Positions 19,501-27,764 of a DNA stretch of 64,000 bases are shown one piece after another (position 1 is the first letter of the stretch; every line of letters starts with the position of its first letter). Location: positions 1-64,000 of IMG/VR virus record IMGVR_UViG_3300017967_005407; one strand, 5' to 3'. The notes under the pieces are model-generated. The model was not told the DNA's origin, did not search any database, and saw nothing but the letters and a program-made list of their open reading frames with translations. The position numbers were made by a program, and so were the translations under genes. This DNA comes from a virus.

Positions 19501-22500
19501 ATAGGCTTGACAAATATTACTGATGAACTTGACGGATTTAGACAAGTAATATATACTGGATATAAAGAAGTAGAATTTTACACAGAATCAGACATTGCTG
19601 AAGATGAAATTAATTTAGAAGATAGTAGCAAAGGTATTGTACTTAAAGTTGCATCGAGAAGATTTAATGATATTGATTCTTGTAATACAAATTTAACAGT
19701 TACAGACGTATCTGATGGTAAAAAAGTATGGATTGACAATATTGGAAATAACAAATGGTCAGTATTAGAAAATAAATCTGTATTTGATGTTGAAGATATT
19801 ATTGTAAATCCGCAAACAGGATTAAAAACTAACTTTGCAGATGCTATTGCTGTAGATCAAACAAACACCAGACTTGCTATAGGTGATCCTAATAGCAATG
19901 GCAGAGTTATAGTTTATAGTCGTATTGGTGAAAACGGAGACTTTACATCTACTGAAAATTATCAAGCAGATACAGCAATAGTAGGAAACAACAGCAGATT
20001 TGGTGCAAGTTTAGCTATGTCACCAAATGGAGACTACTTGTTTGTTGCAGCGCCAAATGCTGCAAACTTAAACACTAGATTCAAAGGTAATATTTTATCA
20101 GGCACCAGTTATAGTGCAGGTGATATTGTTAATGACCGAGGTACACTCTGGAGAGCTAAAGTAGATATTGATGGTAGTGATACAAGTACAATTAATAAAC
20201 TTAGCCAAGATTGGGAAGTTGCGCCGTTAATCGAAGTTGATAATGATGGCAGTTCAACAGCATCAGTAAGTGGTGCAGTTTCAATTTATAAAAAAGCCGA
20301 AGTAGGAACAACATATGAATTACAAACCACAATTGTAAGCCCAGACCCTACAGCCGCAGAGCAATTTGGCAGAATTGTAAAGTGTAGAAAAGACTTAGAC
20401 GGTATTTTACGTTTGTATATTGCTAGTAATGTAGCTGAAGGTAGAATATATTTCTTTGATAACGATACCGAAGATGGAAGTTTTAAATTCAGCAAAGATA
20501 ACAATTATAGAGGTAGTTTTTCTGTTGCAGAAAATTATGTCGAAGGTGAAATAGTCTGGTATAATACTACTGGTGGTGCCGACGGAGATAGTAACTTATA
20601 TCGTGCTACTAAAGATTTACCGGCTCAAACATTTAATTCAGCATTTTGGGAAGTATTAGATGTTTATGTAGATTATAAAGGATATATTCCACCACAAATT
20701 AACTTGTTAAAAGAAGAAAGCGATAATCTTGGTGTTGCAGATGGATTTGACATTGCTACTGACTTTGATGTAAGTTTAGATGGCGAAGTAATTATAGTTA
20801 ACGGCGAAGATGTTCTTAATACAAATAAAGTTAGCATATACAGAAGAGTTGATAACAGATACGCTTATTACGAAACTATTGAAACAAATGATATAGGCGA
20901 AGACTTTGGAAGAAATATTGCGGTCAGTGCAAACGGAAAAGCAATAGCAATATCGGCGATAAGAAATGATGACTTAGGAACCGATTATGGTGCTGTATAT
21001 GTTTACAGATACAATGGAAACGAATATGCACTCACACAAACTCTTTATCCGCCAACTGGCAATGATGGAGAATTGTTTGGTATTGATTTAAACTTCAGCG
21101 ATGAAAACTTAATCATTGCTAGTGCAAATGGATTTAGATCTAATCCAACATTGTTTGATCAAACGTTAATCCGTGTTGAAGATACAACATTTGACAATAA
21201 CACAACCAAGTTCTTTAATAAATTTGAAAATGGCGGAACTATATACATTTTCCAAAATTTCAATAACAACTATTTGTATGCTGAAGAATTGGATTGGAAC
21301 TACAACACAAAAGGCAGTTCGACTCCAATCTTATTAAGTAATTTTAATCACATTTATATAGGGTATCCTAGATTAGAATACACAGCAGATTACGGTGTTG
21401 TTGTTAATTTAAAAAGAGATAAAACAAAATATACTTGGAACAAATTATCGGAACAAATTGACACACCAGATATTAATAAAATTAAACGTGCATTCTTGTT
21501 TGATAAAACCAACAATGATATAATTACATTCCTTGATGTTGTGGATCCGATCCAAGGAAAAATAGCAGGTCCAGCAGAAGAAGCTATTGATTTAAAACTT
21601 GCATTTGATCCTGCAAGTTATTCTGTAGATGTAACCAATAACAACAACCAAGATTTTTGGGCTAGTGAATTTGTAGGTACATATTGGTGGAATACTGGAT
21701 CTACTAAGTGGTATAATCCTTATCAAGGTAATGCAGAAAACCAAACAAGTTTTTGGAATAAATTAATTCCTAATAGTACTACAGAAGTTTACGAATGGGT
21801 AGAGTCAGATTACTTGCCAAGTGAATGGGACGAACTTGCAGATACAAACGACGGTATCATAGAAGGCATCAGCGGTATTAGTAAATATGGAGATTTTAAA
21901 TACAGTGTTGGTCGTAAATTTAATAGTGTAACAGAAACATTTGAAACAAAGTATTATTTCTGGGTGCAAAACAATAAGCTTCGTACAAGCGAAAACAAAA
22001 AAATTAGTTCTTATGATGCACAACAATTAATAGTAGATCCTCAAGGATCAGGATATAGATTCATGAGTGCCTTAAGCACTGATAAATTTGCATTGCATAA
22101 CGTAGGTTCTTTAATAAAGGATAAAGATGTTGCTTTACACATTGATGTTTACAAAGGTGAAATAAACGATAGAAATATTCACACTGAATATAAACTTTTA
22201 AGTGAAGGATTAGCAGGAAGTAATCCACCAGAAACATTTATTAATAAATGGATTGATAGCTTGGTAGGTTATGATGTTAATAACAGACCAGTACCTGATC
22301 CTGATTTAGGCGAAACTAAAAAATACGGCATTGAAAATCGTCCAAGACAAGGTTTATTTAGGAACAATTTAGAAGCACTGAAACAAACTTTAGAAAGAAC
22401 AAACTATATTTTAAGACAACAAATTATTACTGATTTTAAAGATATAGACGACTTGTTCAAAGAAGATCAAAAACCTAGATTGTTAGAAGGCTTATTTGAT

Positions 22501-25500
22501 GTTGAAGTTGATACAGTTGATGATATAACAACAATAGGGGTAGCAAATACTAAACAAGCAACACTGACTCCTGTATTAGAAAATGGTAGACTTGTAAGTG
22601 TTATTGTAGATGACAGAGGGTATGGTTACAAATCTGCACCCCAAGTAACTGTTACAGGAACAGGCACAGATGCAGAAGTACAAGTAACTATCGATAATGT
22701 TGGCAGAATTAGTTCTGTGAAAATTGTTAATCAGGGTAATAATTATTCTTCTATGAACTTGTCAGTCCGTCCATTTAGTTTATTAATAAATTCTGATGCA
22801 GAACTTAATGGTAAATGGGCAATTTATGATTATGATTATAATGGCAACTTTGAAAGAGTAAAATATCAAAGGTGGACTGTTCCAAGTTACTGGAACTACA
22901 GCGATTGGTATGAAACAGGATATGATGCAAATACAGCTATTGATTACTTAATAGATGGTAGCTATCAGTTAGACAGTATTAACGATACAATTGGCGATGT
23001 TGTTAAAATCAAAGATGTTGGAACAGGTGGATGGTTGTTGTTACAAAAAATAGATGTCCAACCAGAAGTTGACTACACTGTAAACTACAAAACTATAGGA
23101 CGTCAAAATGGTACTATACAGTTTAGTAGTAGATTGTATCAAAATACAAATTTTGGTTTTGATAAAATCGGATTTGATAATTTAGTGTACGATACTGAAC
23201 CAGTTAATGAAAGACGTATTATATTAGAAACACTAAGAGATAAAATTCTAATAGATGATTTAGAATTAAAATTCAATGAAATACTGTTTACAGGTATTAG
23301 ATATGCATTGTATGAGCAACAAACAGTGGATTGGATATTTAAAACTAGCTTCTTAACAGCAAAACACAATGTAGGCGAATTAGATCAAAGAATCAACTTT
23401 AAATCAGATAATCTTGATAGTTACAAAGATTTTATTAGTGAAGTTAAACCTTACAGTAGTAAAATTAGAGAATACATCAGCGCATATGATAAAGTAGAAA
23501 ATTCTCAAACTATGATAAGTGATTTTGATTTACCTCCTAGATATGATCAGATTCAAAACAAAATTGTTACCGAAACAGTAAAATTCTACAATGAAAGAAT
23601 TGTAGGAGATAGAGAATTTATTGATACATATCCTCAAAAGAATTGGCTTGAAAATTACAAGTTTAAAATTCAAGAACTTGTAATTTACAATCAAGGTTAC
23701 GGTTTAAACAGTCAGCCAGTAATTACCATATCTGGAGGCAACGGACCTACACTAACAGGTAAAGGATTTAGAACCGGTGACAAACTTACATCAATTGACA
23801 TTGATTTTAGCGATGCGCTGTACACAAGTCAGCCTACTGTAACAGTAAATGGCAGTTTTGAAGATGATTATGAAATGCCAAGGATTATTGCAGTGATAGG
23901 TGATAGTCCTGTAAGAAGCACACATATGATTATGAAATTTGATCGTGTGTCAGGAAATTTTGTATTCACTGATTTGAAAACTGTTGAAACTTTTACAGGC
24001 ACAGGTGCAAAAAAAGTTTATACAACAAAATGGCCGTTAGATTTACGCAAGAGCAGAATTAATGTTACTGTCGATGGTAACAAAGTGTTATATACAGACT
24101 TTACAACAAGTAACATTGATGATACTTTAAAAACCTATGATAGAACTATTGGACAAATTGAATTTGAAACTGCACCAGAAAATAATAGTGTAATTGAAAT
24201 AACCTATTATAAAGATCCTGCAATGCTAGAAGCAGCTGATAGAATTAACTTTTTCTACAACCCAACAAGCGGTATGCCTGGTATAACTAAAAACGAAGAT
24301 GGCACAAAAAATCTTGGTCAGTTAATGACTGGCGTAGACTATGAAGGTGTTAAAGTTGAAAGTGTTGATTTTGAAACAGATCAAGGATTTGACATCGGTG
24401 GCTTTGGAATAATTCCGTGGGATATTTTTAATGAAACTGAAGATGAAATATTCACACTTGATGGCAGCACACTTGTACTAACATTGAGCAAGCCTTTAGA
24501 AGATGGAGTTGCATACAACATTTACAAAAATAATGTTCGTATAGATGATCCTAATTTTGATGGTAGTAGTGCAATTACAAATAAAAATGCTTTAATGAAT
24601 ACTGTTTACGGCGATGGTGTACAAGACGAAATAGCAATTGACAACGAAGTACCAACAGCCGAAGGCGATGTTTTCATTGTACGTAAATCTACAAGTGATG
24701 GTAGCTTTAATCCTGCAGACAACGTTTTAGATACCGAATTAACTGGCGGCGGATTTAACAATACTGCAAAAGGTTTAGATAGCGGTGAAATAGTTGTAGA
24801 CGGCGACGGTTTTGTAACTCCAATAACCAGTGCAGGACCTGAAGAAGTTGTACCTGGACAAATTGTTGATACATTAGACATACAGGTAAAACATAAGCCT
24901 GCAGATGGACAAGGTATTAAAACCAGTTACATTTATAAAACAAGTAGTAGTATTTTGTCTTATGCTATAGACATGTTGCCACAAAGTCAACAAGCAATAA
25001 TAGTTAATTTAAATGGTAACAAAGTAGATGATGCTTCGTATACTGTAGATTATGAAAACAATCTTTTAACATTTGAAGATGATAGTACAATACAAGATGA
25101 TATGGATTTACATATTATTGTCATAGGAAACAATGGTACTGATATACTAGAAAGCGATACATTTATCGGCGATGGAGTTACAAATATTTTTGTAACTGGT
25201 ATTAAATTTATAGATCCTTTAAGTAGTTTTGTTACTTTAAATGGTGAAGTACAGCAATTGGGTTTGAATTATGAAATTTTTGAAACTGATAGTACTTACA
25301 AGCAAGAAAATTGTGCTGCAATTAGATTCAGTAGAACACCTGCCATCGGCGAAGTAATTGGTTTCAGTTTATACAACAATGACGCAAAATCATTCAGTGA
25401 AATTATGGTTGATAAAAGTTTTATTGGCGATGGTGTAAATTATGTATACAAATTTGATGCAGATAAATTACCGTTTACTGAAAAACCATTTACTCACAAA

Positions 25501-27129
25501 ATGCTTGTAAAACAAGGAAATAGATTCTTAAATGCAGGTTATAATATAAGACATGTATTAACTAATGATAGAGTTTATGGGATACAAACATGGCAGTTTG
25601 AACAACCTACAAAAATTTCAAACGATGATGTTGTAGTATTACTTAATAATAAAGTTATCGTTGATGCAATTGATTATAGATGGGATGCAATCAATAGTAG
25701 AATAGAATTCTTGGATCCTAACTTAGGTGCAGTAGGTGATATTTTAGAAATATATGTTTTAGGTAATGGTGAATATTATTTCATCGATACAGTTGTTGAC
25801 TTAGTTGACATGGAAGATAGCACTAGAGATGGATTGTTACACGACGAAGGCGATTTAGTTAGTTTTGTAATGGAAGACAGTACACAAATTTTTGCTACTG
25901 TAAAAAGTTCAGAAACTACAGATACTGGAGTTAGATTAACACTAAATGGTTATTTTAAAGAGCTTAAAGTCAAAGCAGCAGAAAATGATGTACCTCTTTC
26001 TATTACAGGTGTAAAAACAGAAAGTTATCCACTTGCAGTCAGAATAGATGACGTTAAATTTGTAGAAAGTGAAAATTTAACATTTAAAGATGTTCCAGGA
26101 GTAGGCGAAAAAGTTGAAATAATAACATTCAGTGAACATGATGTTAATAACTTTGATAGACTAAGTTTTGAAGTGTTATACTCTCCTGTTATTTCAGTAA
26201 GTAGTACTGAATATAGCACTGCAATACAATTAACCAATGGTAGAATAACATTAAACACACCAGCGGCAGGTGTAAACTATGTTTGGGTAATACAAAACCA
26301 CAAATTGTTACGTCCAAGTATTGATTATAATTTAATGAGTGATAACACTGTTGTAAACTTGTTTACAAAACCAGAAGATAACGAAGTAATTGAAGTTATC
26401 CAATTCGGAGCAAATGTTACAACTGAAAAATACGGATTTAGAATATTCAAAGACATGCTTAATAGAGTGCATTACAAACGTCTCAACGAAGATACTGTTT
26501 ACAAACTAGCACAACCTTTAAACTATTACGACCAATATATTACAGTTGAAGATGCTTCTGATATTCCTGTGCCAAACAGAACAAAAGGCCAACCTGGTGT
26601 CCTGTTTATTGAAGGCGAAAGAATTGAATATTATGCAGTAGAAGGCAACCTATTAAGACAAATACGTAGAGGTACTTTAGGAACTGGTGTAAAAGCACAA
26701 TATCCGGCAGGTACTAAACTACAAGATCAGGGCGAACGTGAAAGTATTCCTTACAAAGATAAGGATATACAACAGATATTTGTGTCTGACGGATCAACAA
26801 ACATATATAATTTAGACTTTGATGTAACTGACGAAAATCAAATTGAAGTTGTTGTCGGAGGTAAAAAATTAAGAAAATCAACCACTGATGATTTCACTGT
26901 TTTTGATCCTATAATTGATCAAGATAGTCCTGAAGGAGATCAAGTTGTTGCTCCAGAGTTTACAGTTGACGTAACAGAAGACACTGTTACACTTAGAGAC
27001 GATGTTCCTACTGGTGTAAGAATTGTAGTTCAACGCAAAGAAGGAAAACTCTGGACAGATGATTTGTCAACTAGTGATTCAAAAATTGCTAGATTTATAA
27101 GAGCAGGAACAATTAAGTTAAGCAAATAA
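13543..27129 (+). CDS. gp7: Giant gp7-like baseplate wedge protein (4528 aa)
   Basis: 4528 residues, more than four times T4 gp7 (1032 aa). The N-terminal ~500 residues resemble gp7 of marine T4-like phages (NFREYYWLPNGPQTV, then ARYNRWFHISVINES); its position directly after gp6 supports the call. A cupredoxin-like strand pair (LYKGQTYRFEINTPGHPFAF) lies near residue 200. Further on are four aromatic-rich modules resembling carbohydrate-binding CBM5/12 units (17836-17976, 18610-18750, 20086-20226, 20509-20661), a propeller-like region around residues 2100-2530, GxGY/sPxV strand repeats near residues 3022 and 3383, and [F/Y]xGDG beta-sandwich repeats toward the C-terminus. The whole is Asn/Asp/Lys-rich and uninterrupted. 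The gp7 role is inferred from the N-terminus and order; the appended modules suggest a large peripheral appendage. Confidence 0.72.
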   Translation: MAYNDQQQEFPVGDNRKKSSKFLPRYFRTSTNEKLTGSTIDQLFSTGAVEKINAFVGRKNAKANINNSTYLTEINSLRQNYQLDPSINIKDDLDNVVFHKDYIDYIGQLNSFYSNTKNQSKLNEQEIYSWNPNINFDMFTNFREYYWLPNGPQTVTVTGNQRNVVSTYKVSVVDDGDNFAYVFTPDKLTRNPLLTLYKGQTYRFEINTPGHPFAFAISREFLPGLTYEDSVRNESTLYTTGITTTNADVDGYVENGIIEFTIADNTPDSLFYISKEDINTSGLLNIASIEENTVLDVDKEIVGKTTYTTGQGWSLSNGMKITFAGNITPEKYSSGEFYVEGVGKEIVLIPLEDLTTVDLLSDDENVPFDVYGFDRLPWSTTVGYPAVKDYIISNRSSKDKNPWARYNRWFHISVINESANINKQDYILPENSRAKRPIIEFAPGIKMWHNGTVCKTPIDLIDDWTKDVFSIIEGREGYNIDNVDVVDGMRILFTADTDPQVKNKIYKVEFIKFQNKTQISLVEEPDALPNEDEIVLVTSGKINSGKQYFYTNGSWKKAQEKISVNQTPLFDMFDENGISYGDEFYTSNDFVGNTIFSYKQGSGSNDSELGFPISYKNIDNVGDIVFEFNLLKQVNTYIVDDETVNLPSNKGFLKITDSYNAEESFTNAWKKHYKKSSQAVILDYQGNEQTNNYEINCFEKSERLNDLQLKVFTNRKFLKLGTDYTLTANARENVVINLVEDIAENDRLIIKCYSESEKNSNGYYETAYNLERNPNNLDVTEFTIGEVNDHVQTIVENIDNFNGIHPGVGNLRDLGPIEIYGDRFVTHSGPIGLPLYHLTSKEHNVVNSIKLALREYSKFKREFLRIATYDGYNNTIVKHVDYLLGQFASSKTRSDAFYDSDTVPFGGKNIIEYTVLDAGNPYYPLTTAFDITSLSSKAVLIYKNGVQLLYGIDYEFTTEGFVYIFTVQNDDKIEIHEYETTDGCFVPPTPSKLGLYPLYEPKIYVDTSYSTPTKVVRGHDGSRTVAFDDFRDELLLELEKRIFNNVKNRYDAEIFNIYDFVPGRYRNTGLSQKDIDFILIADFINWTNVSQVYDYQENKYSDINDSFSYNYKVSSDIDGNRLEGFWRAVYKNAYDTDTPNLTPWEMLGFTVQPTWWESVYGPAPYTLDNIPLWKDLEAGIIREPNKLIRKNVKFARPNLTKQIPVNENGQLRSPFETGFAKDFSFANQIGYSLEFGDQGPAETAWRRSSEYPFSLITALLLLRPAQIFGLTYDNSKIKKNLAGNIVYNDAGIRTSKIDFDNLTSGLINYIKGLINFKSMSFEKYKDDVKNISFNLSFRLAGFSDKEKVNLVLDSKTPNSSGDIFTPQENYNLFLKTSSPYDVATYSGVVIEKVATGYNIRGYDRYNPQFTYYDVIPSNNDPFFTVGGISETFSNWTSEKLYVAGGIVRFSDVYYRVNETHTSGNDFDNTKFSKLAELPTVGGRTARFSKRFSTQKSTLQYGTVLKTYQQVVDFLLGYDRYLQEIGFEFDYNNSNYGIVENFRLSAKEFLFWTTQNWGENSVISLSPSANQIKFKRNFYLPDSLYDGIFDYEILDQDGKLLSNEFVNLVRDTDNTFSLASNDENIGVYFVRLFLVQKEHCIVIDNNTVFADTIYNETSGYRQERIKVVGYKTADWSGTLNIPGFVFDEPKATKWKSYADYIIGDVVQYKDKYYTAILSHTSAEFFNATNWTILSEKPTNQLIPNFDYRASQFADFYDLDTDNFDTEQQRLAQHLIGYQKREYLKNIINDDISQYKFYQGMIQDKGTKNVLTKLFDKLSAADKDSIEFFEEWAIRAGQYGATDSFDEFEITIDESKYKLSPQPFELVKSVDRTRTDFIYQVPTTDIEIKPLNYNETIFEYKDYEEITKTAGYVAPAQIDFITSGIDQLLGFDINLVTQGQYVWVTEDGLDWSVYEFVKKDYQVERIVKTLTGFKVFFDKQHDLSPNDVIGLTNITDELDGFRQVIYTGYKEVEFYTESDIAEDEINLEDSSKGIVLKVASRRFNDIDSCNTNLTVTDVSDGKKVWIDNIGNNKWSVLENKSVFDVEDIIVNPQTGLKTNFADAIAVDQTNTRLAIGDPNSNGRVIVYSRIGENGDFTSTENYQADTAIVGNNSRFGASLAMSPNGDYLFVAAPNAANLNTRFKGNILSGTSYSAGDIVNDRGTLWRAKVDIDGSDTSTINKLSQDWEVAPLIEVDNDGSSTASVSGAVSIYKKAEVGTTYELQTTIVSPDPTAAEQFGRIVKCRKDLDGILRLYIASNVAEGRIYFFDNDTEDGSFKFSKDNNYRGSFSVAENYVEGEIVWYNTTGGADGDSNLYRATKDLPAQTFNSAFWEVLDVYVDYKGYIPPQINLLKEESDNLGVADGFDIATDFDVSLDGEVIIVNGEDVLNTNKVSIYRRVDNRYAYYETIETNDIGEDFGRNIAVSANGKAIAISAIRNDDLGTDYGAVYVYRYNGNEYALTQTLYPPTGNDGELFGIDLNFSDENLIIASANGFRSNPTLFDQTLIRVEDTTFDNNTTKFFNKFENGGTIYIFQNFNNNYLYAEELDWNYNTKGSSTPILLSNFNHIYIGYPRLEYTADYGVVVNLKRDKTKYTWNKLSEQIDTPDINKIKRAFLFDKTNNDIITFLDVVDPIQGKIAGPAEEAIDLKLAFDPASYSVDVTNNNNQDFWASEFVGTYWWNTGSTKWYNPYQGNAENQTSFWNKLIPNSTTEVYEWVESDYLPSEWDELADTNDGIIEGISGISKYGDFKYSVGRKFNSVTETFETKYYFWVQNNKLRTSENKKISSYDAQQLIVDPQGSGYRFMSALSTDKFALHNVGSLIKDKDVALHIDVYKGEINDRNIHTEYKLLSEGLAGSNPPETFINKWIDSLVGYDVNNRPVPDPDLGETKKYGIENRPRQGLFRNNLEALKQTLERTNYILRQQIITDFKDIDDLFKEDQKPRLLEGLFDVEVDTVDDITTIGVANTKQATLTPVLENGRLVSVIVDDRGYGYKSAPQVTVTGTGTDAEVQVTIDNVGRISSVKIVNQGNNYSSMNLSVRPFSLLINSDAELNGKWAIYDYDYNGNFERVKYQRWTVPSYWNYSDWYETGYDANTAIDYLIDGSYQLDSINDTIGDVVKIKDVGTGGWLLLQKIDVQPEVDYTVNYKTIGRQNGTIQFSSRLYQNTNFGFDKIGFDNLVYDTEPVNERRIILETLRDKILIDDLELKFNEILFTGIRYALYEQQTVDWIFKTSFLTAKHNVGELDQRINFKSDNLDSYKDFISEVKPYSSKIREYISAYDKVENSQTMISDFDLPPRYDQIQNKIVTETVKFYNERIVGDREFIDTYPQKNWLENYKFKIQELVIYNQGYGLNSQPVITISGGNGPTLTGKGFRTGDKLTSIDIDFSDALYTSQPTVTVNGSFEDDYEMPRIIAVIGDSPVRSTHMIMKFDRVSGNFVFTDLKTVETFTGTGAKKVYTTKWPLDLRKSRINVTVDGNKVLYTDFTTSNIDDTLKTYDRTIGQIEFETAPENNSVIEITYYKDPAMLEAADRINFFYNPTSGMPGITKNEDGTKNLGQLMTGVDYEGVKVESVDFETDQGFDIGGFGIIPWDIFNETEDEIFTLDGSTLVLTLSKPLEDGVAYNIYKNNVRIDDPNFDGSSAITNKNALMNTVYGDGVQDEIAIDNEVPTAEGDVFIVRKSTSDGSFNPADNVLDTELTGGGFNNTAKGLDSGEIVVDGDGFVTPITSAGPEEVVPGQIVDTLDIQVKHKPADGQGIKTSYIYKTSSSILSYAIDMLPQSQQAIIVNLNGNKVDDASYTVDYENNLLTFEDDSTIQDDMDLHIIVIGNNGTDILESDTFIGDGVTNIFVTGIKFIDPLSSFVTLNGEVQQLGLNYEIFETDSTYKQENCAAIRFSRTPAIGEVIGFSLYNNDAKSFSEIMVDKSFIGDGVNYVYKFDADKLPFTEKPFTHKMLVKQGNRFLNAGYNIRHVLTNDRVYGIQTWQFEQPTKISNDDVVVLLNNKVIVDAIDYRWDAINSRIEFLDPNLGAVGDILEIYVLGNGEYYFIDTVVDLVDMEDSTRDGLLHDEGDLVSFVMEDSTQIFATVKSSETTDTGVRLTLNGYFKELKVKAAENDVPLSITGVKTESYPLAVRIDDVKFVESENLTFKDVPGVGEKVEIITFSEHDVNNFDRLSFEVLYSPVISVSSTEYSTAIQLTNGRITLNTPAAGVNYVWVIQNHKLLRPSIDYNLMSDNTVVNLFTKPEDNEVIEVIQFGANVTTEKYGFRIFKDMLNRVHYKRLNEDTVYKLAQPLNYYDQYITVEDASDIPVPNRTKGQPGVLFIEGERIEYYAVEGNLLRQIRRGTLGTGVKAQYPAGTKLQDQGERESIPYKDKDIQQIFVSDGSTNIYNLDFDVTDENQIEVVVGGKKLRKSTTDDFTVFDPIIDQDSPEGDQVVAPEFTVDVTEDTVTLRDDVPTGVRIVVQRKEGKLWTDDLSTSDSKIARFIRAGTIKLSK
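19840..21132 (+). other. Beta-propeller-like repeat region within the gp7-like protein
   Basis: Residues about 2100-2530 show recurrent FG-GAP/Kelch-like blades. Examples are RLAIGDPNSNGRVIVYS, SLAMSPNGDYLFVAAPNA, FGRNIAVSANGKAIAISA and AVYVYRYNGNEYALTQTL, each pairing a hydrophobic A-hS-NG strand with a V-hY strand. Two CBM-like modules are inserted between blades. A propeller in a baseplate appendage would fit a binding role. Confidence 0.5.
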
Positions 27130-27132
27130 ATA
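27125..27132 (+). promoter_or_regulatory. Late-type promoter box after gp7
   Basis: AATAAATA spans the gp7-like stop codon (27127-27129). It lies 26 nt before the next ATG at 27159, and an AAAGG element falls between them. The box and the following 14 nt are nearly identical to the sequence at 49997. Confidence 0.6.
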
Positions 27133-27158
27133 CAGTATAAGTAAAGGTAAGCAAGCAA

Positions 27159-27764
27159 ATGCAATACAATGATTCAAATAAACTTAACATACAAGGTCAT
27201 ATAAAAATACATGATCCATTGTCTGGAGAAGTTTTTATTAATAAAAGGAATGCAATACATTATGAAAATATGAGTATTGCATTAGCAGAAAGTTTAGGCA
27301 ACCAAGGATCTGGTTTCGTTTATGAAATGAGTTTTGGTAATGGAGGTACTAGTGTTGATCCTACTGGTGTTATTACATATCTAACACCTAACAGCACAGG
27401 TACTACAGCAAGTTTATACAATCAAACATACAGCAAAGTTGTCGATGAACGCAGTGTTAACAACACAGATCCAACTCGTAATAAAATGGAAATTAGACAC
27501 GTTAGCGGTCAAAATTATACTGATTTGTTTGTTAATTGTTTGCTTGATTACAGTGAGCCTAATGGACAAGATGCATTTGATACCAGTGGCGATAGTGAAA
27601 ATCAATTTGTATTCGACGAGTTAGGTTTAAGAGGTTACAGTGATGATGGAAATGGCAGACTGCTTACCCATGTTATTTTCCATCCTGTGCAAAAATCTTT
27701 AAACAGATTGATTCAAATTGATTATACTGTAAGAATACAGAGTCTAAGCGGAGGTAACAGCTAA
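27159..27764 (+). CDS. Virion structural protein downstream of gp7 (gp8 position)
   Basis: 201 residues, acidic and beta-rich, without membrane segments. Recognisable stretches are INKRNAIHYENMSIALAESL near the N-terminus and LLTHVIFHPVQKSLNRLIQI near the C-terminus. It sits between gp7 and the fibre genes, where T4 has gp8, but at 201 residues it is shorter than T4 gp8 (334 aa) and I see no decisive gp8 motif. The final TAATG overlaps the start of the first fibre gene. A baseplate-to-fibre connector is the best guess. Confidence 0.5.
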   Translation: MQYNDSNKLNIQGHIKIHDPLSGEVFINKRNAIHYENMSIALAESLGNQGSGFVYEMSFGNGGTSVDPTGVITYLTPNSTGTTASLYNQTYSKVVDERSVNNTDPTRNKMEIRHVSGQNYTDLFVNCLLDYSEPNGQDAFDTSGDSENQFVFDELGLRGYSDDGNGRLLTHVIFHPVQKSLNRLIQIDYTVRIQSLSGGNS

